From assembly GCF_913063105.1 (NCBI RefSeq), contig NZ_CAJXYQ010000018.1, positions 1 to 64,000 on the forward strand: a stretch of DNA of 64,000 nucleotides, given 5' to 3'. Origin of the DNA: an uncultured Draconibacterium sp. (lineage in GTDB: Bacteria > Bacteroidota > Bacteroidia > Bacteroidales > Prolixibacteraceae). The notes beneath the pieces were generated by a model. It searched no databases, was not told the origin of the DNA, and was given only the letters and a program-made list of their open reading frames with translations. Shown here piece by piece: positions 52,319-59,715 of this stretch. A program made the translations under genes and the position numbers. Numbering within the stretch: position 1 is the stretch's first letter; each line of letters opens with the position of its first letter.

Positions 52319-52530
52319 TTTTTTAGATTTTTAGACTATGAGACACAAGATTTTTAGATTTAAACTGGCAGTAGGCAAGATTGCAATTGGCAAATATTAT
52401 CTTCCGTTAAACAGAACTTATTTCAGTATCTCTTTAATAAAGACTCGGAAACAAAATCGGAGTGAAGTGCTAACGAATATTAGCAATTCTGCCGACCGAA
52501 GACTGCCTACTTTAACTCTGAACTCTAAAC

Positions 52531-52959
52531 TTACGCAAGTTGCGGCTTAATCTCCTCTTCGTATAGTTTGATGAAACCTTCTTTAATCTCGTCGCGTATG
52601 CGTTGGAATTCGCTCCAAATAAACTCGTCAGTTCCTTCGACATGCGATGGATCGTCGTAGCCCATGTGCAAACGGTTTTTTACTTTCCCGAAAAATGCCG
52701 GACAATTTTCGTTTGCACCACCACAAACTGTTATTACATAATCCCACTCATCGTTTAAAAATTTATTTACCGAATCAGAGCTATGTCCACTGATATCGAT
52801 ACCAATTTCAGCCATGGCTTTCACCGCGCCCCGATTCAATTTTCCTGATGCTTCGGTTCCTCCCGATTCAACCTGAATGCGTTTGTCGAACGATTGTAAA
52901 AAGCCGTGTGCCATCTGGCTGCGGCAACTGTTTCCGGTACAAAGTATTAGTACTTTCAT
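52531..52959 (-). CDS. arsC: Arsenate reductase, thioredoxin-coupled LMW-phosphatase type
   Basis: The 142-residue protein has the phosphatase loop CTGNSCRSQ (C7-X5-R13) and two further cysteines, C79 and C86, in VITVCGGANENCPAFF. The 7-residue gap equals that of Cys82/Cys89 in the Staphylococcus enzyme, so the intramolecular disulfide cascade is kept. It reduces As(V) to As(III) for export by Acr3. It lies 38 nt after arsR. Confidence 0.96.
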   Translation of the reverse strand: MKVLILCTGNSCRSQMAHGFLQSFDKRIQVESGGTEASGKLNRGAVKAMAEIGIDISGHSSDSVNKFLNDEWDYVITVCGGANENCPAFFGKVKNRLHMGYDDPSHVEGTDEFIWSEFQRIRDEIKEGFIKLYEEEIKPQLA

Positions 52960-52997
52960 TTTAAACTATTTAATATTTTTATTCGTATTATTTTAAC

Positions 52998-53330
52998 TTA
53001 ACTACATGTATTTGAGGAACAATTCAAACCATTAGTGAATTTTCTGGTCAAATTTTTTAACAGCTCAATTTTCTCCGGGTTTAAACAGTATTTTGTTTTC
53101 ACGCCTTCAATGTGCCCCTGAATTAAACCAGCATCCTTTAGCTCTTTAATATGCTGATTTACAGTAGTTCTTCCCAACGGAATTTCATCTGAAATATCGC
53201 CGGTTATACAGGTATCGGTTTCTGATAGGTATTGCAATATCCGTAAGCGTGCCGGATGTGCCAACGCTTTAAAAAAAGCAGCCTGCTCCGTTAATTCCCG
53301 GTCGAACAATTCTGTTTTTGACTGTACCAT
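52998..53330 (-). CDS. arsR: ArsR-family arsenic-responsive repressor (first copy)
   Basis: The start at 53330 (MVQSKTELFDRELTE) gives 110 residues; the upstream frame runs into the operator. The winged helix has KALAHPARLRILQYL, then SDEIPLGRTTVNQHIKELKD as the recognition helix. Cysteines are C41 in the helix before it (the usual metal-binding place has two; here one), C82, and a C-terminal pair C104/C109, so the As(III) site is likely non-classical. It should repress its own arsR-arsC-acr3 operon through the dyad at 53351. Confidence 0.93.
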   Translation of the reverse strand: MVQSKTELFDRELTEQAAFFKALAHPARLRILQYLSETDTCITGDISDEIPLGRTTVNQHIKELKDAGLIQGHIEGVKTKYCLNPEKIELLKNLTRKFTNGLNCSSNTCS

Positions 53331-53350
53331 TTTGTTGTTCCTTTTCTTTA

Positions 53351-53397
53351 TGACGCAAATATACGTCAAAATCCAATATTGACGTATACATACGTTT
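53351..53397 (-). promoter_or_regulatory. First arsR promoter and operator
   Basis: TGACG (53351-53355) and CGTCA (53364-53368) form a dyad whose 8-nt spacer reads TATATTTG on the minus strand, an exact TAnnTTTG -7 box. A second copy, TGACG-N8-CGTTT (53380-53397), lies upstream and overlaps ACGTA-N4-TACGT. Bound ArsR would block sigma from the -7 box. The -33 element is not obvious. Confidence 0.65.
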
Positions 53398-53439
53398 AAT
53401 AAATTATTAAGTTAATGTGAAAAAAATATTAACCAGGAT

Positions 53440-54213
53440 TTAGGCCTTAATTTTATTGTACAGCCCCATCAATCTGGTTTGATAAATTTCTTTAATCGAT
53501 TCCTCGGCTTCACCAATTGGTTTAACCGGAATAAGGTCTTTTACTTCATCAGCCGATAATCCTGAATGGAAAAAGATAGCCATCGATTTTTTCAGGCTTG
53601 CCTCAATGGTTTTTGCAGCCTCCTTTTCATCCAGGCCTGTGGCTACGGCAATCTTTTGCATTTCTTCCCACTGAAACCAAAAGTATGTAGGCAACATGGC
53701 CGAAACAATGGCGTAGCCCTCTAACTTACCTTCTTCCACTTCAAAGTTTTTGCCTAAAGCTTTTACCATTTTCATGAATTGCTTTTTACACTTTTTCTTT
53801 GCTTCAGGATAAAAAGCAACCGGATTGTAGCCTTTATTTATATAAGAAGTTGCATTGGGAATCATTCGTACAATTTTTACATTTCCTAAAACTGCAGCTA
53901 TCTTTTCAATGGTAAATTTTGGGGCAAGTGAAAGCACCAGAGTTTCTTCCGAGACGACATCTTTTATGTTGGCGAGCGTTTCCCCCATCACAGGTGGATG
54001 AACAGCCAGAACTACCATTTGCTGACCGGCAGCTTCTTCCGCCGATTGGGCTAATTCAATTTCCGGAAATAATTCTTTCAGTTCACTCAGCGTTTCGCTG
54101 TTAGGGTCGAATACTTTTACGTTATCAAAAACTGTGTTTTTGTTTTGAAACGCCTGCAGAAAAATTTTGGTAATCCTTCCGCCACCGATAAAGCCAATGG
54201 TTTTTGTTTTCAT
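53440..54213 (-). CDS. ProC-like NAD(P)-dependent oxidoreductase next to the permease
   Basis: The 257-residue protein has a Rossmann start TIGFIGGGRITKIFLQAF, VVLAVHPPVM, IVRMIPNATSYINKGYNP and a helical C-terminal dimerisation region, which is the pyrroline-5-carboxylate reductase fold. It differs from housekeeping ProC in the GGGRIT loop and the C-terminal region. It is 41 nt downstream of the ArsP-like permease, so likely co-transcribed, suggesting a role in arsenical or other toxin handling rather than proline synthesis; this is inference. Confidence 0.75.
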   Translation of the reverse strand: MKTKTIGFIGGGRITKIFLQAFQNKNTVFDNVKVFDPNSETLSELKELFPEIELAQSAEEAAGQQMVVLAVHPPVMGETLANIKDVVSEETLVLSLAPKFTIEKIAAVLGNVKIVRMIPNATSYINKGYNPVAFYPEAKKKCKKQFMKMVKALGKNFEVEEGKLEGYAIVSAMLPTYFWFQWEEMQKIAVATGLDEKEAAKTIEASLKKSMAIFFHSGLSADEVKDLIPVKPIGEAEESIKEIYQTRLMGLYNKIKA

Positions 54214-54254
54214 TTTGGTTTCAGTTTTTTTGTTTTGGTTGATTTATTTGCAGT

Positions 54255-55340
54255 TTACAAGATAAAATTGAACAGGTAACCCAGCAGGATGATAAACAAG
54301 GTAATTGTTCCGAAGAAAATCCCGATGAGTTTCCATTTCATTACTTTTTTCAGTAAAGTAGCTTCGGGTAACGAAAGCCCTACCACTGCCATCATAAAAG
54401 CAATGGCAGTTCCCAGGGGCACGCCTTTAGCCACAAACACCTGAATTACCGGAACAATTCCGGCGGCGTTGGCATACATTGGCACGGCAAGTATTACAGC
54501 CAACGGTACGGCATACCATTTATCTGCTGAAAGGAATTCCGTAAAGAAATCTTCAGGTACATAACCATGCATAGCCGCTCCTATGGCGATACCAATAAGA
54601 ACATATAACAACACTTTTCGAACAATATTCCAGCCTTCGTTAATAATGGACGGTAATCGGTCGATGAACGGTGTTTTTTCGCCCTCCCACCGGGCATTTT
54701 CGGCAGATGAATTTTGTTGAATTTCACGTACCCAATCACTCAGATAACGATCGAGTTTTAGTTTTCCTAAAATGTAGCCACCAGTCATCCCCAAAAGAAT
54801 TCCGCTTGACGCATAAATTAAGGTAGCTTTTACTCCAAACATCCCAAGGAACATGGCAACGGCAACTTCGTTTACCAAGGGCGAAGTTATGAGATACGAA
54901 AAAGTAACTCCCAAGGGAATTCCGCCTTGTACAAAGCCAATAAACAAAGGAATAGATGAACACGAGCAAAATGGTGTTACCGCGCCAAAAAACGAGGCAA
55001 AGAAATATTCAAGGCCATACATTTTTTTGGTAGTCAGGTAAACGCGCAAACGTTCAACCGGAAAATAGGCATTTACCACCCCCATAAGCGTACTGATAAG
55101 GAAAAGCAAAATCAGAATTTTGATGGTGTCGTAAATAAAAAAGTTTATGGCTTCTCCCAGGTGCGACTCCCGTTTTAAGGTAAATATGTTATAGGTCAGG
55201 TAATCAACAAAACCCGGAAGAAAATAATATACCCCTAACAATGCCGGTAAAACTACTGCAATTGATGCAATCAGTCCAATCCGTCTTCTCCTCTCATGTT
55301 TCTCCTCCTTATTTTCAATTGCTATTTTATACGTATTCAT
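54255..55340 (-). CDS. ArsP-type (DUF318/PF03773) permease
   Basis: The 361-residue protein has about eight membrane helices and the family motif FFGAVTPFCSCSSIPLFIG with three Cys/Ser-rich positions, plus LITSPLVNEVAVAMF and AVPMYANAAGIVPVIQ. The ArsP group of this family exports trivalent organoarsenicals such as methylarsenite. A cytoplasmic insert (about 205-235) links the two halves. It lies 192 nt after the arsG-like gene and before the ProC-like gene. Confidence 0.85.
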   Translation of the reverse strand: MNTYKIAIENKEEKHERRRRIGLIASIAVVLPALLGVYYFLPGFVDYLTYNIFTLKRESHLGEAINFFIYDTIKILILLFLISTLMGVVNAYFPVERLRVYLTTKKMYGLEYFFASFFGAVTPFCSCSSIPLFIGFVQGGIPLGVTFSYLITSPLVNEVAVAMFLGMFGVKATLIYASSGILLGMTGGYILGKLKLDRYLSDWVREIQQNSSAENARWEGEKTPFIDRLPSIINEGWNIVRKVLLYVLIGIAIGAAMHGYVPEDFFTEFLSADKWYAVPLAVILAVPMYANAAGIVPVIQVFVAKGVPLGTAIAFMMAVVGLSLPEATLLKKVMKWKLIGIFFGTITLFIILLGYLFNFIL

Positions 55341-55532
55341 TTTTTCATTTCGTTTTTCGTAGAATTACGAACATTGTTGTCAAAAATTTTTGAGGTGTTT
55401 TCCTCTTTCAAAATTATTCAGCCATTTTGTTCACCCCTGTCGCTTCCTCAGGACTCCTGTCCCCGAAAGTGGACAATCCGCAAAAAAAGGGAGGCCAGAA
55501 GGTATTTGAACGATTCAAATTCTAATCATCTT

Positions 55533-56231
55533 TCATAAGAACATAACCACGCAATAATAAATCCCTACGCCAATAAAAAGCACTGCCACCACGCGCCGGA
55601 ACCATATTTCGAAGTTTTTCATTTTATTGTAAAAGCCACCTATTGAGCCAACACTAAATGCAATCAGCCAGGCAAAAATAATTACCGGAATTCCGGTGGC
55701 CAGCGCAAAAACCATGGGTAAATACAAACCGCTGGCACTACTTATGGTCATGGGTATTAGCATACCAAAATACAACACTCCACTGTACGGACAAAAGGCC
55801 AGGGCAAATACAATACCCAACAACAGCACGCCCCAAAATCCTTTATTCTGCTTGTTCTCCATTTTCTCGGTTAATGAACCAATTCCTGGAATCGTCAATT
55901 TAAGCACACCCAGCATAAATAACCCAATTACAATTAATAATGGCCCCAGTATTTTTTCGCCCCAGGTTTGAAAAAATCCTTCGAGATTAAACTGGCTGGC
56001 TCCCAAAAAGAATAAAATCCCAATTGCTGTGTATGAAATTCCGCGCCCCAATGTGTAAACCAAACCACTGGTAAAAACCTTACGCTTGCTTTCAATGTCT
56101 TTACTGATAAAACCGATGGCAGTAATATTGGTCGCCAACGGACACGGACTAATGGCTGTCATCAGTCCGAGCAAAAATGCCGACAGAATGGGCACCTGCG
56201 AGTTCTCAAACAAGTTTAATAATACTTCCAT
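55533..56231 (-). CDS. arsG: CcdA/DsbD-like membrane protein, ArsG family
   Basis: The ATG at 56231 gives 232 residues (MEVLLNLFENSQ); 56246 is another choice. Six or so helices are seen, with C30 in AISPCPLATN and C147 in LAFCPYSGVLYFG, the same Pro-flanked cysteine pair that carries electrons across the membrane in CcdA. The arsG genes beside arsE and arsF are described as exporters of aminoaromatic arsenicals. It is 96 nt after the arsF-like gene. Confidence 0.82.
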   Translation of the reverse strand: MEVLLNLFENSQVPILSAFLLGLMTAISPCPLATNITAIGFISKDIESKRKVFTSGLVYTLGRGISYTAIGILFFLGASQFNLEGFFQTWGEKILGPLLIVIGLFMLGVLKLTIPGIGSLTEKMENKQNKGFWGVLLLGIVFALAFCPYSGVLYFGMLIPMTISSASGLYLPMVFALATGIPVIIFAWLIAFSVGSIGGFYNKMKNFEIWFRRVVAVLFIGVGIYYCVVMFL

Positions 56232-56327
56232 AATTTTGTACTGCATTTTCAGCTTTTCACTATGCTTTAACTGACACCTGAATTAACAGTTGCTGTAAGC
56301 AGAGTTGAACTGTGTCCGAACCAGAAA

Positions 56328-56768
56328 CTACAACAGCGAGTCGATTGTCGATTTTAATTTAGCTTCCAGCTTTTCTGGCTTATTACGGGCATACATAAAC
56401 GCAGGGCTGGTTAGGTTTACAGCTTTGTCGCCTTTTACCAACAACAATGTTTGTCCGCTAACTTTATACTTGTCTACCAATGCTTTGTTCTCTGCTTCTT
56501 CGCGGTTAATCGACACAAACTCAACCGTTCCCTTATAGTTTTCAGCAATAGTTTGTTTGGTAACTTTCTCTACCGCTTCGCAGGTTGCACAACGGCGAGT
56601 TGCATGAAAATAGTATGCTTTTACATTCGTGTCGGTTTGTTTGGCATCACAACATGCTTCTGTTATTGAGGCATCAGCCAAAGCATTTTTTGAATTACAA
56701 CATTGTGCTGAAGCGGTATAAACTCCGGCCACGATTACAAGCGCTAAAAGTGTTAGTAGTTTTTTCAT
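56328..56768 (-). CDS. arsF: Exported CxxC protein, ArsF family
   Basis: The 146-residue protein has a signal peptide (1-21, ending TASA) and a thioredoxin-like domain with C60-A-T-C63. Two vicinal pairs, C23/C24 and C39/C40, precede it in the mature N-terminus. The family is named as a subunit of nitrophenyl-arsenical reduction with ArsE. Export means it would act in the periplasm. It lies 61 nt after arsE. Confidence 0.82.
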   Translation of the reverse strand: MKKLLTLLALVIVAGVYTASAQCCNSKNALADASITEACCDAKQTDTNVKAYYFHATRRCATCEAVEKVTKQTIAENYKGTVEFVSINREEAENKALVDKYKVSGQTLLLVKGDKAVNLTSPAFMYARNKPEKLEAKLKSTIDSLL

Positions 56769-56829
56769 GATTGTTTTTGTTTTTTATTTTTTTACAAGTT
56801 AAAGGTTATTAATCAGCCACTCAGATTGG

Positions 56830-57060
56830 CTAACTCAAAATTGATTTCAATTCTTTTACCGAAGGTAACTTCCCTTTTAAAACCACTTCTCCATCAACTA
56901 CCAGTGCAGGTGTTGTCATTACCCCGGCTTGCATAATTTTATAAATATCTTCTACCTTTTCAATGTTCGCATCCAAATTTAGTTCGGCTGCAACTTCGCG
57001 CGTCATTTTCTCCAACTGTTTGCATTTCGCGCAACCTGTTCCCAATACTTTAATTTCCAT
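56830..57060 (-). CDS. arsE: Small thioredoxin-like protein, ArsE family
   Basis: The ATG at 57060 gives 76 residues with C10-A-K-C13 (GTGCAKCKQLE) and the cis-Pro block MTTPALVVDGEVV, as in MTH895-type redox-active disulfide proteins. It has no signal peptide, so it is cytoplasmic. The longer frame from 57102 would read through its own operator. It is the first gene after the second arsR and leads arsF and arsG. Confidence 0.88.
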   Translation of the reverse strand: MEIKVLGTGCAKCKQLEKMTREVAAELNLDANIEKVEDIYKIMQAGVMTTPALVVDGEVVLKGKLPSVKELKSILS

Positions 57061-57082
57061 ATTTTTTTTCTTTTTATTCGCC

Positions 57083-57103
57083 GTTCGCCAATTAACGAAC
57101 AAC
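57083..57103 (-). promoter_or_regulatory. Second ArsR operator before arsE
   Basis: GTTCG (57083-57087), an 8-nt spacer and CGAACAAC (57096-57103) repeat the operator of the second arsR gene with six of eight left-arm bases kept. The spacer reads TTAATTGG on the minus strand, a weak -7 match in the same place. It lies 23 nt before the arsE start, so arsEFG has its own regulated promoter. Confidence 0.55.
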
Positions 57104-57117
57104 TAATTCAAAATTTT

Positions 57118-57414
57118 TTAAACATTCAAAAATCCTTTAAACAAGCGCTGGGCTTCTTCCCAGTTTTCCTTATTTACACAATATTTTACCCGGGGAGCTT
57201 CAATTTCTCCCTGAATTAAACCGGCCTCTTTTAATTCTTTTAAATGTTGCGAGAGTGTAGATTTGGCAATGGGTAATTCATTGCTTAAATCGCCACTGTA
57301 ACAACAACTTTGTTTGCCTAATAACTGCAACACATACACGCGAACCGGGTGCCCCAGTGCTTTTGCGTAACGTGCCAGCTTTTGTTGCTCGTCTGAAAAA
57401 ATTTGTACTTCCAT
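57118..57414 (-). CDS. arsR: ArsR-family repressor (second copy)
   Basis: The ATG at 57414 (MEVQIFSDEQQKLARY) gives 98 residues; the longer frame from 57513 crosses the operator. The winged helix has KALGHPVRVYVLQLL and LPIAKSTLSQHLKELKE. A vicinal C37/C38 (KQSCCYSGDL) sits where classical ArsR has its CxC metal site, with C79 near the end. It should control its own gene and the arsEFG genes. It differs from the first copy in both the recognition helix and the cysteines. Confidence 0.93.
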   Translation of the reverse strand: MEVQIFSDEQQKLARYAKALGHPVRVYVLQLLGKQSCCYSGDLSNELPIAKSTLSQHLKELKEAGLIQGEIEAPRVKYCVNKENWEEAQRLFKGFLNV

Positions 57415-57427
57415 TTGCTTCTTGTTC

Positions 57428-57466
57428 GTTGTTCGCAAAAATACGAACAACCTTATTATGTGCAAA
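57428..57466 (-). promoter_or_regulatory. Promoter and operator of the second arsR gene
   Basis: On the minus strand TTTG (57463-57466), 19 nt, then TATTTTTG (57436-57443) form a near-ideal Bacteroidota promoter. GTTGTTCG (57428-57435) and CGAACAAC (57444-57451) form a perfect dyad exactly flanking the -7 box, so its 8-nt spacer is the -7 element itself. Confidence 0.75.
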
Positions 57467-57495
57467 CAATTTCTGCCATTTTTTTCATTTTTTTT

Positions 57496-57547
57496 AAATC
57501 GCTTGCGATACAATAATTATTATCTATATTTGTATCGCAAGCGATTT
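57496..57547 (+). promoter_or_regulatory. Double-dyad OhrR operator over the gpx-ohrR promoter
   Basis: Two 18-nt arms (57496-57513, 57530-57547) are perfect inverted copies, and each holds its own palindrome: ATCGCTTGCGAT and ATCGCAAGCGAT. TTG (57503-57505), 19 nt, TATATTTG (57525-57532) form the promoter: one dyad covers -33, the other abuts -7. The gpx start is 28 nt downstream. The adjacent MarR/OhrR protein is the obvious binder. Confidence 0.8.
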
Positions 57548-57574
57548 ATTCATTCACGATTATAAAATTGAACA

Positions 57575-58057
57575 ATGGAAAACAGTTTTTATCAATTTAA
57601 AGCAAACAGTATACAAGGCAAAGAAATTACAATGGATGCCTACAAAGGAAAAACAATTTTAGTGGTAAACACGGCCAGCAAGTGTGGGTTAACGCCGCAG
57701 TTTGAAGGCCTCGAAGAACTGTATCAGAAATATAAAGAGAAGGGTTTGGTTATTCTTGGCTTTCCGTGCAACCAGTTTGCTAACCAGGAACCCGGCGATG
57801 AAAAATCTATTTCCAAAGGATGTGTTTTAAATTATGGCGTAAGCTTTCCGATGTTTTCGAAGATTGATGTAAACGGAGAAAATGCGCATCCAATTTACAA
57901 GTATTTAAAAACGGAATTAAAAGGTACTTTTGGCAGCAAGATTAAATGGAATTTTACCAAGTTTTTAATTGACAACGATGGAAACCCGGTAAAACGTTTC
58001 TCTCCGACTACCAAGCCTGAAAAAATAGAAAAATACCTGACAAAAATTATACAATAA
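57575..58057 (+). CDS. Glutathione peroxidase-family thiol peroxidase
   Basis: The 160-residue protein has the peroxidatic Cys C37 in VVNTASKCGLTPQ, the Gln block GFPCNQFANQEPG and the WNFTKFLID block of the GPx active site. It uses Cys, not selenocysteine; bacterial members mostly depend on thioredoxin. It reduces organic and hydrogen peroxides. The OhrR-type regulator gene starts 2 nt after its stop, and an operator lies just upstream, so it is peroxide-induced. Confidence 0.95.
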   Translation: MENSFYQFKANSIQGKEITMDAYKGKTILVVNTASKCGLTPQFEGLEELYQKYKEKGLVILGFPCNQFANQEPGDEKSISKGCVLNYGVSFPMFSKIDVNGENAHPIYKYLKTELKGTFGSKIKWNFTKFLIDNDGNPVKRFSPTTKPEKIEKYLTKIIQ

Positions 58058-58059
58058 CA

Positions 58060-58506
58060 ATGGAATACGAACAACTAAAATTAAGCAACCAGGTATGCTT
58101 TCCTATTTATGCGGCATCGAGGTTAATTACACGCCAATACCAGCCTCTACTGGATGATTTGGGAATAACTTATCCGCAATACCTGGTTTTAATGGTACTG
58201 TGGGAGCACGACTCGATGCTGGTTAACCAAATTGCGCAAAAACTTATTTTAAATACCAACACCATTACCCCTCTTTTAAAAAGGATGGAAAAACAAGGTT
58301 TGATTGTGCGTTCGCGCTCTGCTGAAGACGAACGAAAGGTTTCAATTTCTTTAACTCAAAAAGGAAAGAACATGCGCCTGGATGCTGCAACAGTTCCGGA
58401 AAAACTGCTGGCACAAATCAATACTGATAAGTTTGGCATTGATGATTTAATTGAATTGCGCGAAAAACTAAACCTACTGATTAACAGCGCACTGCCTGCA
58501 TCATAA
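58060..58506 (+). CDS. ohrR: MarR-family peroxide sensor, OhrR type
   Basis: The 148-residue protein has KLSNQVCFPIYAASRLI with C13, the redox-sensing Cys of OhrR, then the winged helix NQIAQKLILNTNTITPLLKRME and RSAEDERKVSISLTQKG. On oxidation of the Cys by organic peroxide it would leave the operator at 57496. It shares the transcript with gpx, giving feedback control. Confidence 0.93.
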   Translation: MEYEQLKLSNQVCFPIYAASRLITRQYQPLLDDLGITYPQYLVLMVLWEHDSMLVNQIAQKLILNTNTITPLLKRMEKQGLIVRSRSAEDERKVSISLTQKGKNMRLDAATVPEKLLAQINTDKFGIDDLIELREKLNLLINSALPAS

Positions 58507-58532
58507 TACGGTTTATTGAGACAGTTACCCTA

Positions 58533-59591
58533 TTATTCGCCGCACGAAATATTATCGACATAGCGGGCGAGCGCTTCATTAGCCCCTTCAGGAACAGAGT
58601 TTTTAAGAAAATCAACTTGCTCAACAACCTTGTTAATCAATGCCAGGTTTTCTTCAAAAGTCAGTTTTTTAAGCGGCATACCATCAGCGATTTCATCGCA
58701 AAGATTCAGGTACGCCTTTTCAGGTTTACAAGAAAAATCAAACCGGTTCATATTTACCTGTTGTACCCGTTTATTTTGTGTTGTTTTATAGTTTATTTCA
58801 CCCCTCGAGATATCGTAAACAATGCTCCACTGCGTACCTGGATTTTGCGCCACACTATCCAAAACTGAAAAGGCAAAGCGACATAGCTCTTGTTCGCCAT
58901 CGTAATTTTCAATAAGCCTGGCCGCCCTTGCAAACCTCCCCGAAGAATTTATGGTCCAATTATTAAAATGTTTGGCCTCTTTATTCTCCTTGCTTTTTTT
59001 GTAGGCAAGCGAATGTTCGTAGGTGCAGTTGGCCAGCACCGGATGAGGTAGATTTGCCCCCTGGTGAACCGATAGTTCGCCATTCAAATATTCAATTGTT
59101 GCCACATTACCACTTGCATCAGCAACCAAAAAATGTAAGGGTGCAGTAGACATGTATGAAATACGAACCATTTTATCTGACTGAATAACTTCATCAACCG
59201 TTTCACAAACATCAAGTTGGTATTGAACCCATTGCAATTCAGTAATTCCAAAACGTTCATCGCCGTCGGGGTATTGCGCCTCCTGCAGCCACATTTGCTC
59301 AATCACCAGTCCCTTTTCATTCATTCCTCCATAAGGAAACTCCCTACCTATCTGATTAAATGTAACGCTTCCGTATTTCGATTTCCAGGCAATTGCTTTC
59401 TCGGGAGGCCGGATAAAAGCTGTTTTTTCCACGCCGCGATAATTGAAATTCACATGGCCAATTCCTACAGGAAAATCAAAATTACGTCCGAATACAAGCT
59501 CGCCCTTACTATTATTCAATAAAAAAGTGGTGCAAGAAAAAGAATTTGCGAAAATAAATACGAAAACGACAGACAAACTTATTGCTTTCAT
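58533..59591 (-). CDS. Linear amide C-N hydrolase (choloylglycine/penicillin V acylase family), exported
   Basis: The ATG at 59591 (MKAISLSVVF) gives 352 residues with a signal segment directly before C20, in NSFSCTTFLL. In this Ntn-hydrolase family the mature protein starts with the nucleophilic Cys, and here signal cleavage would expose it. VFGRNFDFPVG (Arg and Asp of the active site), YGGMNEKGLVIEQMWL and ANCTYEHSLAY support the fold. The substrate could be acyl-amino acids, bile-salt-like amides or acyl-homoserine lactones. It stands between ohrR and apbE, and its role is unknown. Confidence 0.85.
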   Translation of the reverse strand: MKAISLSVVFVFIFANSFSCTTFLLNNSKGELVFGRNFDFPVGIGHVNFNYRGVEKTAFIRPPEKAIAWKSKYGSVTFNQIGREFPYGGMNEKGLVIEQMWLQEAQYPDGDERFGITELQWVQYQLDVCETVDEVIQSDKMVRISYMSTAPLHFLVADASGNVATIEYLNGELSVHQGANLPHPVLANCTYEHSLAYKKSKENKEAKHFNNWTINSSGRFARAARLIENYDGEQELCRFAFSVLDSVAQNPGTQWSIVYDISRGEINYKTTQNKRVQQVNMNRFDFSCKPEKAYLNLCDEIADGMPLKKLTFEENLALINKVVEQVDFLKNSVPEGANEALARYVDNISCGE

Positions 59592-59715
59592 TTTGAATAT
59601 TTTAGTTTTATATTTTTGCATTTGATTTGTCGTTTTAAATGCCAAATCATTACAACTTTCGCCCAAATCTTTTAATTCATTTCGTAATTTCGCAGCAAAT
59701 TAAGTCTACAATAAA

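Noticed and set aside
52319..52530. Plus-strand ORF 52338-52550 and TTTTTAGATTT direct repeats between arsC and acr3
   Set aside because: The ORF overlaps the arsC end and has random composition; the repeats are short AT-rich copies without further support.
55341..55532. Possible gene remnant or attachment site between the permease and arsG genes
   Set aside because: Only a small TGTCC/GGACA hairpin is visible; no integrase, direct repeats or coding trace.
50304..57547. Arsenic region as a recent mobile island
   Set aside because: Base composition and codon style look like the neighbours, and no mobility genes or flanking repeats are present, so transfer cannot be supported from this window.
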